The notes: generated by a model from the sequence alone, not told the origin. A stretch of 64,000 nt of DNA from JAJYUU01 sp963822955 (GCA_963822955.1 CAWGJS010000002.1:868001-932000); one strand, 5' to 3'. Positions 35,750 through 44,856 are shown, counted from the first letter of the stretch. Program-made: numbers and translations.

Positions 35750-35981
35750 GCCGCATCTGCTGCGGCAAGCCCCCGGCTCCCAGTTCGAGCGGCGGACCGC
35801 CGCAGACATCGTGATGCGCAAGCCAGTCCCAGTTCCGCCTGTTCCAGCCACGGAGCCGACCCTGCAGTCTGCATTGCACATAGGCAGTCCGCGCACGCAT
35901 TCGGTGATCCTGTCGATAACGCTGAGCTGATCCGAGCACAATGAGGCCATCAGGGCGCCATCGACGGGCGGGAGCCTCGCG

Positions 35982-36704
35982 TTGCCGGATGAAGTGCTCC
36001 GTACTCCCTGCGGTGAGATGCCCTGCTATCTGGCAGTTCCCGCTGGCCCGGGCCCGTGGCCGGGGGTGGTCGTGATTCATGACTTCGGCGGCATGAGCCA
36101 CGACCTGCGGAACCAGGCCGACTGGCTGGCCAGCGAGGGGTACCTTGCCGCCGCCCCGGACCTGTACTACTGGGGCGGCCGGCTTCGCTGCCTGCGGACG
36201 ATGATGCGCGAGATACCGGCCGGCAAGGGCCGCACGTTCGACGACATCGCAACCGCTCGCGATCGGCTGGCCCGCGATGAGCAGTGCACCGGCACGATCG
36301 GAGTGATCGGCTTTTGCATGGGCGGGGCGTACGCGGTAGCGCTCGCGCCGGGGCACGGATTTGCCGCATCGAGCGTCAATTACGGCGGGTGTCCCAAGGA
36401 CGCCGAGCAGGCACTTGCGGGCGCTTGCCCGATGATCGGCAGCTACGGCGGCAAGGACCGATCGCCGATGGGCCGCAGCGCTGCGCCCCGGCTCGAGCAG
36501 GCCCTGACCACCCTGGGCATCGACCACGATGTCAAGGTGTACCCGGATGCCGGGCACGGGTTCATCAACGACCCGGACCCGGCCGACGCCACCCCGATGC
36601 TGATCTTCCTTGCGAAGATCAGCGGCACGCGCTACCACGACCCATCGGCGGCAGACGCGCGCCGCCGCATCGCGGCATTCTTCGATCAGCACCTCCGGGA
36701 CTAA
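35982..36704 (+). CDS. Dienelactone hydrolase family protein
   Basis: This 240-residue alpha/beta-hydrolase has the Cys nucleophile of the family at residue 112 (GVIGFCMGGAYA), Asp in SYGGKDRS and His in YPDAGHGF, completing the Cys-Asp-His triad. Start TTG 35982 is supported by GGGAG 7 nt upstream; no better start is near. There is no signal peptide. Stand-alone members act on varied esters and lactones, so the chlorocatechol pathway is not implied. Confidence 0.9.
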   Translation: MPDEVLRTPCGEMPCYLAVPAGPGPWPGVVVIHDFGGMSHDLRNQADWLASEGYLAAAPDLYYWGGRLRCLRTMMREIPAGKGRTFDDIATARDRLARDEQCTGTIGVIGFCMGGAYAVALAPGHGFAASSVNYGGCPKDAEQALAGACPMIGSYGGKDRSPMGRSAAPRLEQALTTLGIDHDVKVYPDAGHGFINDPDPADATPMLIFLAKISGTRYHDPSAADARRRIAAFFDQHLRD

Positions 36705-36810
36705 AAGACCGGCGTGCCCCAGCGGCGCGGTTGCGGCAGCGGATGGACTTAAGGCACTAGCCTCCTCCGCTCCTATCGGAGCAGCCTGAACCTCAGGAGG
36801 CGAGGACGCA

Positions 36811-37755
36811 TTGAGCGGTGGCGAACAGCCGGCTGTGCAAGTCCGTGGCTTGATCAAGAGCTATTCGGGTGTACCCGCCGTGCGGAGCATCGAGTTCGAT
36901 ATCCGGCCGGGCGAGATCTTCGCCCTGCTCGGACCGAACGGAGCGGGAAAGACAACCACCGTCGAGATCCTCGAGGGCTACCGCCAGCGAGACGGCGGCG
37001 AGGTCCGCGTGCTCGGTTATGACCCAGCGCATGAACGGGCGGAGTTGAAGCGCCGGATCGGCATCGTGCTGCAGGCAACCAGCGTGGAGCGATACCTGAC
37101 CGTAGCTGAGAGCGTGCAGATGTACGCCAGTTACTACCCGCATCCGCGTCCCGTCGACGAGGTAATTGAACTCGTGGGCCTGACCGAGAAACGCGACGAT
37201 AGGGTCCTCAGGCTGTCAGGTGGTCAGCAGCGGCGGCTGGAGGTAGCTATCGCGCTGGCGGGCAACCCCGACCTGCTGTTCCTCGACGAGCCCACCACCG
37301 GATTCGATCCGTCGGCCCGGCACGAGGCGTGGGAGGTAGTCAGGAATCTCGCCCACCTCGGCAAGACAGTGCTCCTGACCACGCATTACATGGACGAGGC
37401 GCAATATCTGGCGGACCGGGTGGCAGTCATCGTGGGTGGCCGGATCGTGGCCGAGGGACCTCCCGAGTCGCTCGCAAACCGCGACAAGGCCAGAGCGCGG
37501 GTCCGCTTCGCCGTCCCCGGCGGCCTCACGCCGCCGGCGGACCTTGGCGCGCACATGTCAGACGGCACCGCCGAGTTCGCCGCTGACGATGTCACTGTCG
37601 CGCTGCATACGCTCACTGGCTGGGCCCTTGATCATGGAATTCGGCTGGATGGACTCGAGGTCATCCGGCCGTCCCTGGAAGATGTCTATCTCAGCCTGAC
37701 CGGGCCGACAATAGCCGCGCCGGCTACTGGCAACCGTGCCGGAGGTGCGCCGTGA
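36811..37755 (+). CDS. ABC-2 type exporter ATPase
   Basis: The 314-residue ATPase has LLGPNGAGKTTTVEIL (Walker A), LSGGQQRRLEVAIAL (signature), LLFLDEPTTGFDPSAR (Walker B) and TTHYMDEA (switch His). A C-terminal extension (VIRPSLEDVYLSLTG) matches exporter ATPases of the DrrA/NatA group. TTG 36811 follows GGAGGCGAGG. It overlaps the permease by 4 nt (GTGA). The pair probably exports a drug, lipid or peptide. Confidence 0.93.
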   Translation: MSGGEQPAVQVRGLIKSYSGVPAVRSIEFDIRPGEIFALLGPNGAGKTTTVEILEGYRQRDGGEVRVLGYDPAHERAELKRRIGIVLQATSVERYLTVAESVQMYASYYPHPRPVDEVIELVGLTEKRDDRVLRLSGGQQRRLEVAIALAGNPDLLFLDEPTTGFDPSARHEAWEVVRNLAHLGKTVLLTTHYMDEAQYLADRVAVIVGGRIVAEGPPESLANRDKARARVRFAVPGGLTPPADLGAHMSDGTAEFAADDVTVALHTLTGWALDHGIRLDGLEVIRPSLEDVYLSLTGPTIAAPATGNRAGGAP

Positions 37756-38522
37756 ACCCGGTAGCGATGACGGCGTCGCAGGTCCGATACGTCAATAAGG
37801 CTTTCTGGCGCAATCCGGCATCGGCGTTCTTCACGTTCGCCTTCCCGCTGATGTTCCTCATCATTTTCACGGCCCTGCTCGGCCACAACACGGTGCAACT
37901 GGGTTCCCGGACAATCAACACGTCCACCTATTACGTAGCATCCATGGCGGCCTTCGCAGTGATCACCGCCTGTTACAACAACATCGCTATCTCGCTAACG
38001 TTCCAGCGCGACGCCGGCGTGCTCAAGCGGACCAACGGCACACCACTGCCCGGTGCTGCGTTCATGGGCGGACGGATCGTGCACGCGCTGCTCATCTCGG
38101 TGCTGCTGGTCGCGCTGACCGCCGGCTTCGGCAAGGCGTTCTACAGCGCCGCCATCCCGACCGGGATCGCGCTCCTGCAGTTCCTCGTCATGCTGGTCGT
38201 CGGCGCCGCGGCGTTCTGCGCGCTCGGGCTTGCGGTCACCGCGGTCATTCCGAACGCTGACGCCTCGCCTGCCATCGTCAACGCGACGATCCTGCCGCTG
38301 CTCTTCCTGTCCGGGATCTTCATTCCGTTCGGCACGAACACCCCATCGTGGATCTTGTGGATAGCCCGCATCTTTCCGGTGAAGCATTTCGCCGCAGGTA
38401 TGCAGGCGGGTTTCATCGGCATCTCGTTCAGCTGGACCGACGTGCTAATCGTCGCTGCCTGGGGCCTGGCCGGCTTGCTGCTGGCTATCCGGTTCTTCAG
38501 CTGGGAGCCACGGACCAGCTGA
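37752..38522 (+). CDS. ABC-2 type exporter permease
   Basis: GTG 37752 overlaps the ATPase stop. The 256-residue protein has six hydrophobic segments, starting with the amphipathic QVRYVNKAFWRNPASAFFTFAFPLMFLIIF and including ATILPLLFLSGIFIPF and FPVKHFAAGMQAGF, typical ABC-2 family regions. It forms the membrane half of the exporter with the preceding ATPase. Confidence 0.92.
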   Translation: MNPVAMTASQVRYVNKAFWRNPASAFFTFAFPLMFLIIFTALLGHNTVQLGSRTINTSTYYVASMAAFAVITACYNNIAISLTFQRDAGVLKRTNGTPLPGAAFMGGRIVHALLISVLLVALTAGFGKAFYSAAIPTGIALLQFLVMLVVGAAAFCALGLAVTAVIPNADASPAIVNATILPLLFLSGIFIPFGTNTPSWILWIARIFPVKHFAAGMQAGFIGISFSWTDVLIVAAWGLAGLLLAIRFFSWEPRTS

Positions 38523-38635
38523 CTAAGTCCGCCCGACGCGCCTGGTTCGGAGCGCGATCGGCCGCCGCCCCGGACATCGCCCGCGGACACTGTGAACCCG
38601 CGTGGTGCCGTCGGCCCACACCGGGCCGGTCCAGC

Positions 38636-39086
38636 ATGAGCACGAACGGCAGCGGGCCAGAGCTTCCTCACCCGGCCTTCTGGCGGCGCTGATAGCGATA
38701 TCTGCCTCCGGCGGGGCCGTCGGGCTGATGACCGGCTCGCTCGATCTCCGCGCTACCACGGACAGCGCGGCTGCATTTCCACAGCCCGGTCCTCGGCGGA
38801 CTGGCACTGATCGCCATCGTCGCTCTGCCCGCCACGACACCGGCCTGGCCGGCGGCACCCGGTCATCGCCCGACTGCGGATGCCGCGATCGTCGCCGGCA
38901 TCCTGCTAGCCGGCTGAGATCCTGGTCGAGCTGGCCTTCATCCGTGAGCTCAGCTTCTTCCACCCGCTCTGCTTCGTCCTTGGCATCCTGCTTATCTGGG
39001 CCACGCCACAACCCGCCTGGCTGACGATGGACACGCAACCTAACGCCTGCTACCGCTCGATGAAGCGGGAACCGCTGCCTCGTTGA
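38636..39086 (+). pseudogene. Frameshifted gene for a four-span membrane protein
   Basis: Three frames in order give one plausible protein: STNGSGPELPHPAFWRR from ATG 38636, then LLAALIAISASGGAVGLMTGSL, then HSPVLGGLALIAIVALPATTP and AAIVAGILLAG, then EILVELAFIRELSFFHPLCF and VLGILLIWATPQPAWL, ending at TGA 39084-39086. At least three single-base shifts are needed (near 38688, 38775 and 38915). No family is recognised. Confidence 0.55.
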
Positions 39087-39302
39087 CCGGCGCACCGGGC
39101 GTGGCGGGATGATCGACGCCCGTCAGACGGGAACGGGGCCGACCTCTCCGCAGCCTTCGAGCAGCTAGCTCCCGTCACGCTTCGCAGCGAGTGACGTTCG
39201 GCCCTGGCGGGCCACCGGCCCGGCCGCCAGGCTGCAGACACCGGAGCCTTCCGGGTCTGGCTCTGCACCAGGTGCGGTAGCCCTCTGCATCGGAGAAATG
39301 CC

Positions 39303-40559
39303 ATGAGAGTCTTGGTCGCCTACGCCAGCCGGCACGGCGCCACTGCTGGGATCGCCGAGCGGATCGCGGCCGCCCTGACAGCGGCAGGCCTGTCAGCTGA
39401 GGCCCAGGCCGTTGAGGACGTCAAGAATGTCGAGCCCTACGATGCGGTCGTCCTCGGCGGCGCGGCGTACATGTTCCACTGGCTGAAGTCGGCCGTGGCA
39501 TTCTCGCGGCGGCATCGCAAGGAACTCGCGGCGCGGCCGGTGTGGCTGTTCAGCAGCGGCCCGCTCGGCACCGACCTGGTGGATAAGGACGGCAAGAACG
39601 TGCTTGAGACCACTCGGCCGAAGGAGTTCGACGAGCTCACCAAGCTGCTGCACCCGCGGGGTGAGCAGGTCTTCTTCGGCGCCTACGACCCGGACGCTCC
39701 CGCCGTCGGCCTCGGTGAGCGGTTCGTGCAGCACGTGCCCGCCGCGCGGGCCGCGCTGCCGGCCGGCGACTTCCGCGACTGGCCTGCCATCGACGCCTGG
39801 GCAGCACAGATCGCCGCGGAACTGGGGAGCGGTGAATTGCGCGGCGACTGCCAGGCGTCGGAGAATCCCGGTCGCGGCCGGGTGCGCGGGATGCGGCCCT
39901 GGCTCAGGCGCACAGGGTCATGTCCGATGAAAGCCAGGGCGTGGCGGGAGGCTATGGACCGAGAGCAGATGATCATCGACCTTCAGCTGCCCGACTACGA
40001 CGTCGTGCTTGCCGTGCACAAGATCGTCGACGCAGATCTCGCGACGACGTTCGCCGCAGCGCGCGACCTGGATTTCCTGACAGTACGGACGCCACTGCTG
40101 GATTCAGCTATGTGGCTGCGCGGCCTACCTGACCGCCTACGGGACCGGACTGCGCCGCCGCTGATGAAGCTCACCCTGGCCGATGGTGCCGGCTTGCCCG
40201 GCTGGCTCTCGCTCGGGGTCAAGGAAGACAATGAGCTGGCCTTCGGCGCCGTCGGCAAGTTCTGGCGGGCCAAAATCGAATGGCGGGACGTGCCGCAGGC
40301 GGAGTACCGGGACTTCCGCGAGCCCGGCTGGGGGAAGATCGCCTGCAACTTCACCGTGCGCGCCTACGGCGCCGATCGCACGCTGCTGACCTACGAATGC
40401 CGCACCGCGACAACCGACGCGGCAGCGCGGCGCCAGTTCGCCCGCTATTGGTGGCTGATCCGGCCGTTCGTCGCCCACATCATGCGCGCCGCCGTCTCAA
40501 CTATTGCCGTCAACGCGAGCCGCGCGGAAATGAAAGCAAGGACTCGCAGGCGGACGTGA
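39303..40559 (+). CDS. Flavodoxin-domain protein fused to an SRPBCC-like domain
   Basis: ATG 39303 opens a 418-residue protein. Residues 1-175 are a flavodoxin of the HemG-like type (VLVAYASRHGATAGIAERIA binds FMN phosphate; DAVVLGGAAYMFHWL, VWLFSSGPLG). After a linker of about 40 residues, the second part (from REQMIIDLQLPDYDVVLAVHKI) reads as a separate SRPBCC-like protein (FGAVGKFWRAKIEWRDV, TLLTYECRTATTD, FARYWWLIRPFVAHI). In most actinomycetes I know, these parts are separate genes. The fusion could be natural or come from loss of a stop codon; the linker is basic and low in structure. Confidence 0.8.
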   Translation: MRVLVAYASRHGATAGIAERIAAALTAAGLSAEAQAVEDVKNVEPYDAVVLGGAAYMFHWLKSAVAFSRRHRKELAARPVWLFSSGPLGTDLVDKDGKNVLETTRPKEFDELTKLLHPRGEQVFFGAYDPDAPAVGLGERFVQHVPAARAALPAGDFRDWPAIDAWAAQIAAELGSGELRGDCQASENPGRGRVRGMRPWLRRTGSCPMKARAWREAMDREQMIIDLQLPDYDVVLAVHKIVDADLATTFAAARDLDFLTVRTPLLDSAMWLRGLPDRLRDRTAPPLMKLTLADGAGLPGWLSLGVKEDNELAFGAVGKFWRAKIEWRDVPQAEYRDFREPGWGKIACNFTVRAYGADRTLLTYECRTATTDAAARRQFARYWWLIRPFVAHIMRAAVSTIAVNASRAEMKARTRRRT

Positions 40560-41188
40560 TCTACATCGAGCAGCTGACGAGCTCTGCCTAGACAGGCAGT
40601 CAGACATCATTCGCTCCAGACAGACGATGAACCGGCTGGCCGCGTTCAGGCCGTCCGCCGGAAGAGTCCAGGGAACCGATCGCTGAAATAGCGGCCGGCG
40701 CGAACTTCTGCGTCTGACGTTGTGCGCCCCCTGATGGCTGAGATGGTGCTCGGCACGCGGGGCGTGCGGTTACAGAAGATGGCGCCGATAGCGCGTACTG
40801 CCCGCAGCCCGTGCCTGTGCCGGTGTTGGTGATGGTGCTGACGGCGTATACGACGAGGATGGTACCGCCCGCGATGAGGGGCGCCTTCACGTTGTCGTCG
40901 CTGAGAATTCGGTTCCCTGCGCGTCGCGGTGAATCGTCAGCGCGGCGAGCTGTTCCTCGTACTTTCTTTCGAGAACAGCTCGCCTCGGCGGCTCTTCCTG
41001 TCGGCATAAATGGGCCGTGGTGCGGCGGCACCACCCGAGGCCGCCCTGCTCTGCCCATGCTCTGCGCGCGACGAGCGCGAGTGGACCAAAGCGACCGGCT
41101 GACTGCCTTTCTCGGCCGCTGAAATCAGTCACACCCGCCCGGTGCTGAGTGCGCTCGCATACGCGGCTCCCGGCCAGCGCGCAGGTGC
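40560..41188. other. Gene-poor interval
   Basis: No convincing gene is found here. On the minus strand a short hydrophobic stretch (LIAGGTILVVYAVSTITNTG, near 40800-40880) and, further right, a charged piece (LERKYEEQLAALTIH, near 40930-40975) suggest decayed coding sequence, but neither has a start with a ribosome site or a recognised family. Confidence 0.4.
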
Positions 41189-41602
41189 TTAGTCTCCGAA
41201 GGGGTTAAGAACCTGAACCCCTGTTCGCTCGAAGTCTTTGGCGTTCCGTGTGACGACCGTGAGGCTGTTCACCTTGGCCGTGGCAGCGATCAACCCGTCT
41301 ATGACGGGAAGCGGCTGCGCGTGCTGCTGGCGCCCCCAGGCGGAGGCGACCGGCAGCGTGATGGGCAGGATCCTGTCCGCGAATCCGAGTTCCACTTCCC
41401 TCAGCCAGCGCTCAAGGCCGGCTGCCTGCTCACTGTCTCCGCGGCCGCGAATACGTGAGATGCCCTGCTCGATCTCCCCCAGCGTCAGCACCGATACGTG
41501 CAGCCGCTCGGGCGGGGTCGCGGCAATCCAGCTCGTCACGCCGGAGGCAGGCTGGCGCTTGCGCGTCTCCGAGAGAATGTTGGTGTCGAGCAGGTAGGTC
41601 AC
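41189..41602 (-). CDS. vapC: VapC-type PIN-domain toxin
   Basis: The 137-residue ribonuclease toxin has the PIN acidic residues Asp6 (YLLDTNILSE), Glu43 (TLGEIEQG), Asp102 (PVIDGLIAATA) and Asp123 (TRNAKDFE). It overlaps the antitoxin gene by 4 nt (ATGA at 41599-41602). VapC toxins cleave tRNA or rRNA when the antitoxin is lost. Both partners are intact, so the system may be active. Confidence 0.93.
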   Translation of the reverse strand: MTYLLDTNILSETRKRQPASGVTSWIAATPPERLHVSVLTLGEIEQGISRIRGRGDSEQAAGLERWLREVELGFADRILPITLPVASAWGRQQHAQPLPVIDGLIAATAKVNSLTVVTRNAKDFERTGVQVLNPFGD

Positions 41603-41895
41603 AAGCCGACCTCCAGGTCAATCGGGCGTCCGACGTCGGCCTTGCGCTCGGCCTCGACCTCTGCAAGTACCTCAACGGCATCGTCGGAAAGCGCCGGCTC
41701 ACCGAGCAGCAGTCCCGTCAGGTCCACCGTCGGCCGGGTCAGCCTGCGGTACTCGGCAATGTCCACCACGACAGCGACCTCTTCGCCGTGCCGGGTGATG
41801 ATCTGCGGCCCGTCATGCACAACAGCGCGGATCATCTCACTGAAACGCTGCTTGGCGTCCTGGATCTGCCAGTACTCGTGGGTAGGCGAGGTCAT
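41599..41895 (-). CDS. Phd/YefM-type antitoxin
   Basis: ATG 41895 gives 98 residues. The N-terminal DNA-binding domain reads YWQIQDAKQRFSEMIRAVV and PQIITRHGEEVAVVVDIAEYRRL, typical of the Phd/YefM fold, and the C-terminal tail should bind and block the PIN toxin. The frame is open upstream, but the perfect operator at 41910-41939 lies there. With the toxin it likely represses its own promoter. Confidence 0.92.
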   Translation of the reverse strand: MTSPTHEYWQIQDAKQRFSEMIRAVVHDGPQIITRHGEEVAVVVDIAEYRRLTRPTVDLTGLLLGEPALSDDAVEVLAEVEAERKADVGRPIDLEVGL

Positions 41896-41909
41896 GAAAC
41901 CCCCAAAAC

Positions 41910-41939
41910 TAATCTGTCTAGCCATGTCTAGACAGATTA
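41910..41939. promoter_or_regulatory. Operator of the toxin-antitoxin operon
   Basis: TAATCTGTCTAG and CTAGACAGATTA form a perfect 12-bp inverted repeat with a 6-bp centre (CCATGT), 14 bp before the antitoxin ATG. Such a site is the usual binding place of the antitoxin-toxin complex. Confidence 0.85.
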
Positions 41940-42065
41940 TCACGCTGGCCCTACTATAAGGCCCGACAAGCGCGCGCGTCGAGGCGAGTGACGCCGGCAC
42001 CTCAACCGTTCAGGGGGTCAGCACCAACTCAGCTATCGGGAACTGACAGGAACCAACCAGGAATA

Positions 42066-42109
42066 ACGGGCAAACGGTCCGTCTCCGAAATTCGGAGTTC
42101 ACGGCCCGT
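42066..42109. terminator. Nested palindrome between the direct repeats
   Basis: Outer arms ACGGGC and GCCCGT enclose the perfect inner dyad CTCCGAA-A-TTCGGAG (42083-42097). It could be a hairpin terminator or a protein-binding or recombination site. Confidence 0.4.
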
Positions 42110-42142
42110 TCAGACCCCGCACCACCGCCACACCTGCGGTTA

Positions 42143-42240
42143 TTAGCGCACGTCAAGCCCGGTGACGGCCCTACCGGTGATCATCCGCTGGATCTCCGAC
42201 ATGCCCTCGAAAATGGTGAAGCTCGTGGAGGTGCGGGCAG
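42143..42240 (-). pseudogene. Acyl-CoA dehydrogenase C-terminal fragment
   Basis: On the minus strand the sequence TSFTIFEGMSEIQRMITGRA ending GLDVR then TAA matches the last 30 residues of acyl-CoA dehydrogenases (YEGTSEIQR is the family signature). The rest of the gene is absent. It lies between the 17-bp direct repeats. Confidence 0.6.
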
Positions 42241-42650
42241 TTTCCGCAGGTAGGAGGCGTGATAGCCATGCGCATGTCAGCACCAACTCAGCACGCTATT
42301 TAGCTCATGGCCGACTGGTTCCGGTGTGCGCTATGGAGGAAACGAGTCGGTCGCTGGTTCAATCAGCACCCGGAGTTCCTGGGGCTGGCTGTGGACGAAC
42401 AGCGAGATCGGGACCGCCGTGATCATGGCGTGCCGCATGCGCCTCCTCGGCCGCTGTGGCCGCAGCGCCCGGCGCCGAAGCCAGGCAGTTACAGCCGAGG
42501 GTGTGCATTCGGCCATCATCCAGGCCACCAAGCCAGCACATTTAGTCCCGCCAGGCAATCGGCGTGACGCAGCTTGACCGGCTTGTGACCACGCGCGAGC
42601 ACAGCTGACTGGCGCCGCGGTCCGTCGCGGTCGCCCACTCGAGGTGTTGA

Positions 42651-42848
42651 GCGACGGTCGTCGCGTCCAGGGGCGACTCGGCCAGCGTCGACGTTCGCGC
42701 TCGCGGGTCCTTCGCCGAGATTAAGGAGGTAATCGTCGGCTTCGACTTGCTCGACTGCGCGGATCTCGACGAGGCAATCGAGGTTGCCCGGAGCCATCCC
42801 ATGGCCCGTGTCGGGCGTATCGAGATCCGCCCGCTTGCCGAGCAGTGA
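42651..42848 (+). pseudogene. YciI-family (YCII domain) C-terminal fragment
   Basis: The frame ending at TGA 42846-42848 reads GSFAEIKEVIVGFDLLDCAD, LDEAIEVARSHPMA and VGRIEIRPLAEQ, matching the second half of YCII-related proteins, which often lie beside sigma-factor genes. A TGA precedes it directly and the N-terminal half is not found. No other gene is evident in 42293-42650. Confidence 0.6.
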
Positions 42849-42868
42849 AGGTCAGAAGGGCCGGCGAT

Positions 42869-43582
42869 TCATTCCAGCGTCCCCTCGTGAAGTCCCACGA
42901 GTCCGGTCTGATAAGCCAGCACGACAGCCTGGACCCGGTCCCTGAGCTGGAGCTTAGTGAGAATGCGCCCGACGTGCGTCTTGACCGTGGCCTCGCTGAG
43001 GGTGAGGCGGCCGGCCAGCTCGGCGTTGCTGAGGCCATGGGCGAGCAGCCGCAGCACTTCGAGTTCACGGGGCGTGAGCGCAGTCAGGTCAGCATGGACC
43101 GGCACGTTCACGGATTCTGCGGGCGCAAACCGCTCCACCAGCCGGCGGGTGATCGACGGCGATAGCAGCGCATCCCCGGAGCGCACCAGCCGGACCGCAG
43201 ATACCAGGTACTCCGGCGTCACGTGCTTGAGCAGGAATCCGCTGGCCCCGGCGGTCAGCGCCGCGTAAACGTACTGATCCAGGTCGAACGTGGTCAGGAT
43301 GATGATCCGGCACTCCCTGACCGGCCGCGCCGCGAGGATGCGGCGGGTAGCCTCGAGCCCGTCCATGTCCGGCATCCTGATATCCATGAGCACGACGCCG
43401 GGCTTGTGCTTCAGCACCGCGCTCACGGCCTCGGCGCCATCGGCGGCCTCCGCGACCACCGGGATGCCGGCCTCGGCCAGGATCATCCGGAATCCAGCGC
43501 GGACGAGGGCCTGATCGTCGGCGATCACCACGGTGGGCTGCGCGGGCACGCCGGCCGGCGCCACCGGGCCGGGGACGCTCAT
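42869..43582 (-). CDS. NarL/FixJ-type response regulator
   Basis: The 237-residue protein has a receiver domain (VVIADDQALVRAGF with the acidic pair; phospho-Asp in VLMDIRMPDMDGLEA; Thr and Lys in ILTTF and LLKHV) and a LuxR-type output domain (LTPRELEVLRLLAHGLSNAELAGRL, EATVKTHVGRIL). It overlaps the kinase gene by 4 nt. It presumably controls the divergent ABC transporter genes at 45018-48085. Confidence 0.95.
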   Translation of the reverse strand: MSVPGPVAPAGVPAQPTVVIADDQALVRAGFRMILAEAGIPVVAEAADGAEAVSAVLKHKPGVVLMDIRMPDMDGLEATRRILAARPVRECRIIILTTFDLDQYVYAALTAGASGFLLKHVTPEYLVSAVRLVRSGDALLSPSITRRLVERFAPAESVNVPVHADLTALTPRELEVLRLLAHGLSNAELAGRLTLSEATVKTHVGRILTKLQLRDRVQAVVLAYQTGLVGLHEGTLE

Positions 43583-44856
43583 GAGGATGCGGCGACCGCG
43601 ACGTCAGGCAGCGTCGCTCTCACCCGCCAGCCCCCGGCCGGGCGCGGCCCGGCGTCGAACTCCCCGCCGTAGAGCGACAGCCGCTCGCCGAGACCGAGCA
43701 GGCCACGCCCGCTCCCCGCGATGCCGGCCGGGCTGGTCCTGACTGAGCTCGCTGCCCGGCCTGGCCAGTGATCGCGCCCGCCATTGTCGCTGACGTCGAC
43801 GACCACCGCATCCTCGCGATAGTCGAGTGTCACGACGGCCGCGGCCTGCCCGGCATGCTTCATGGCGTTGGTCAGGGCTTCCTGCACAACCCGGTAGGCC
43901 GTGAGGTCGAGGCCAGGCGGCAGCGTCCGCGGCTGCCCGGTGACGGTCAGCTCGACCGGCAGGCCGGCGGCGGCGACCCGGTCGACGAGTGACTGAAGGT
44001 GATCAAGGCCCGGCTGGGGCTGCAGCGGCGCGGCAGCCAGCTCGCGCGGGCCGGATTCCGGCTGCATGCCTTCCGCCGGGGACAGGAGGCCGAGCAGGTG
44101 CTGCAACTCGACCATGGCCGTGCGGCCGCTCGCCTCCACGGCGAGCAGCGCCGCCGTCGCGTCTTCCGGCGCCTTGGCTAGAACCCGCCGGGCGGCGCCC
44201 GCCTGCACGACCATGACGCTGACATTGTGGGTGACGACGTCGTGCAGCTCGCTGGCGATCCGCGAGCGCTCGGCAGCCAGGGCTCGCACAGTGGCCGCCC
44301 GGTGCTCGGCCTCGGCACGCTCCAGCCGTTGCTGCGAGTCTCCCGCCTGGTGCCGCCACCGCCGCACGGCGTGCCCGACGAGCACGACCGGGACGAGTAT
44401 GAACAGCGCGGTGAACCTGCCTGGCTGCGGGATCGTAGTGTCGGAGTATATGGCCGTGACCATGACCCCGGCGACCAGCACGCTCAGCACCGCCGCGCCG
44501 CGGTAACGGCTGTGCACCACGGCGGAGTATGCAGCCAGCATGATCGCGCCGAATGAGATGAAGTTCGCGTCCTGGCTTTCAGCCACGATGCCTAGCAGCA
44601 CCACCCAGAACACCGCAGCCGGGTAGACGCGGCGCAGCGCTAGCGGGGCCGTTGTGATCAGCTGGGCCGCCAGCGCTGCCCCGCCGACCGACCAGGGACG
44701 ACGGTCGTCGATCATCAGGGAGGCGATCACGGCGGCGCATGCCAGCAGGGCATCGAGACCGACAGCCCGGTAACTCAGCACGGGTCGCGGCTCTGTCACC
44801 CGTGCGAAGGCAAGCAGCCGGGACGGCCAGGCACGCAGCTGCGAAAGGTTGAACAT
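43579..44856 (-). CDS. Sensor histidine kinase (HisKA_3 type)
   Basis: This 425-residue membrane kinase has four or five transmembrane segments in the first 160 residues, then a coiled linker (QRLERAEAEHRAATVRALAAE) and the phospho-acceptor ERSRIASELHDVVTHNVSV. The ATP domain has VVQEALTNAMKHAG (N box) and VDVSDNGG (G1). No extracellular sensor domain is visible, so it may sense the membrane or the transporter itself, as in BceS-like systems; that is inference. ATG 44856 is followed by an Arg-rich N-terminus. Confidence 0.94.
   Translation of the reverse strand: MFNLSQLRAWPSRLLAFARVTEPRPVLSYRAVGLDALLACAAVIASLMIDDRRPWSVGGAALAAQLITTAPLALRRVYPAAVFWVVLLGIVAESQDANFISFGAIMLAAYSAVVHSRYRGAAVLSVLVAGVMVTAIYSDTTIPQPGRFTALFILVPVVLVGHAVRRWRHQAGDSQQRLERAEAEHRAATVRALAAERSRIASELHDVVTHNVSVMVVQAGAARRVLAKAPEDATAALLAVEASGRTAMVELQHLLGLLSPAEGMQPESGPRELAAAPLQPQPGLDHLQSLVDRVAAAGLPVELTVTGQPRTLPPGLDLTAYRVVQEALTNAMKHAGQAAAVVTLDYREDAVVVDVSDNGGRDHWPGRAASSVRTSPAGIAGSGRGLLGLGERLSLYGGEFDAGPRPAGGWRVRATLPDVAVAASS

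Larger units (their letters stand above)
42017..42292 (+). repeat. 17-bp direct repeats bracketing a gene fragment
   Basis: GTCAGCACCAACTCAGC occurs exactly at 42017-42033 and again at 42276-42292, about 260 bp apart. The acyl-CoA dehydrogenase fragment and a nested palindrome lie between. The repeats look like a scar of integration or recombination. Confidence 0.65.

Noticed and set aside
42306..42567. Overlapping ORFs on both strands
   Set aside because: Composition and lack of motifs suggest chance frames; no start site or homology pattern.
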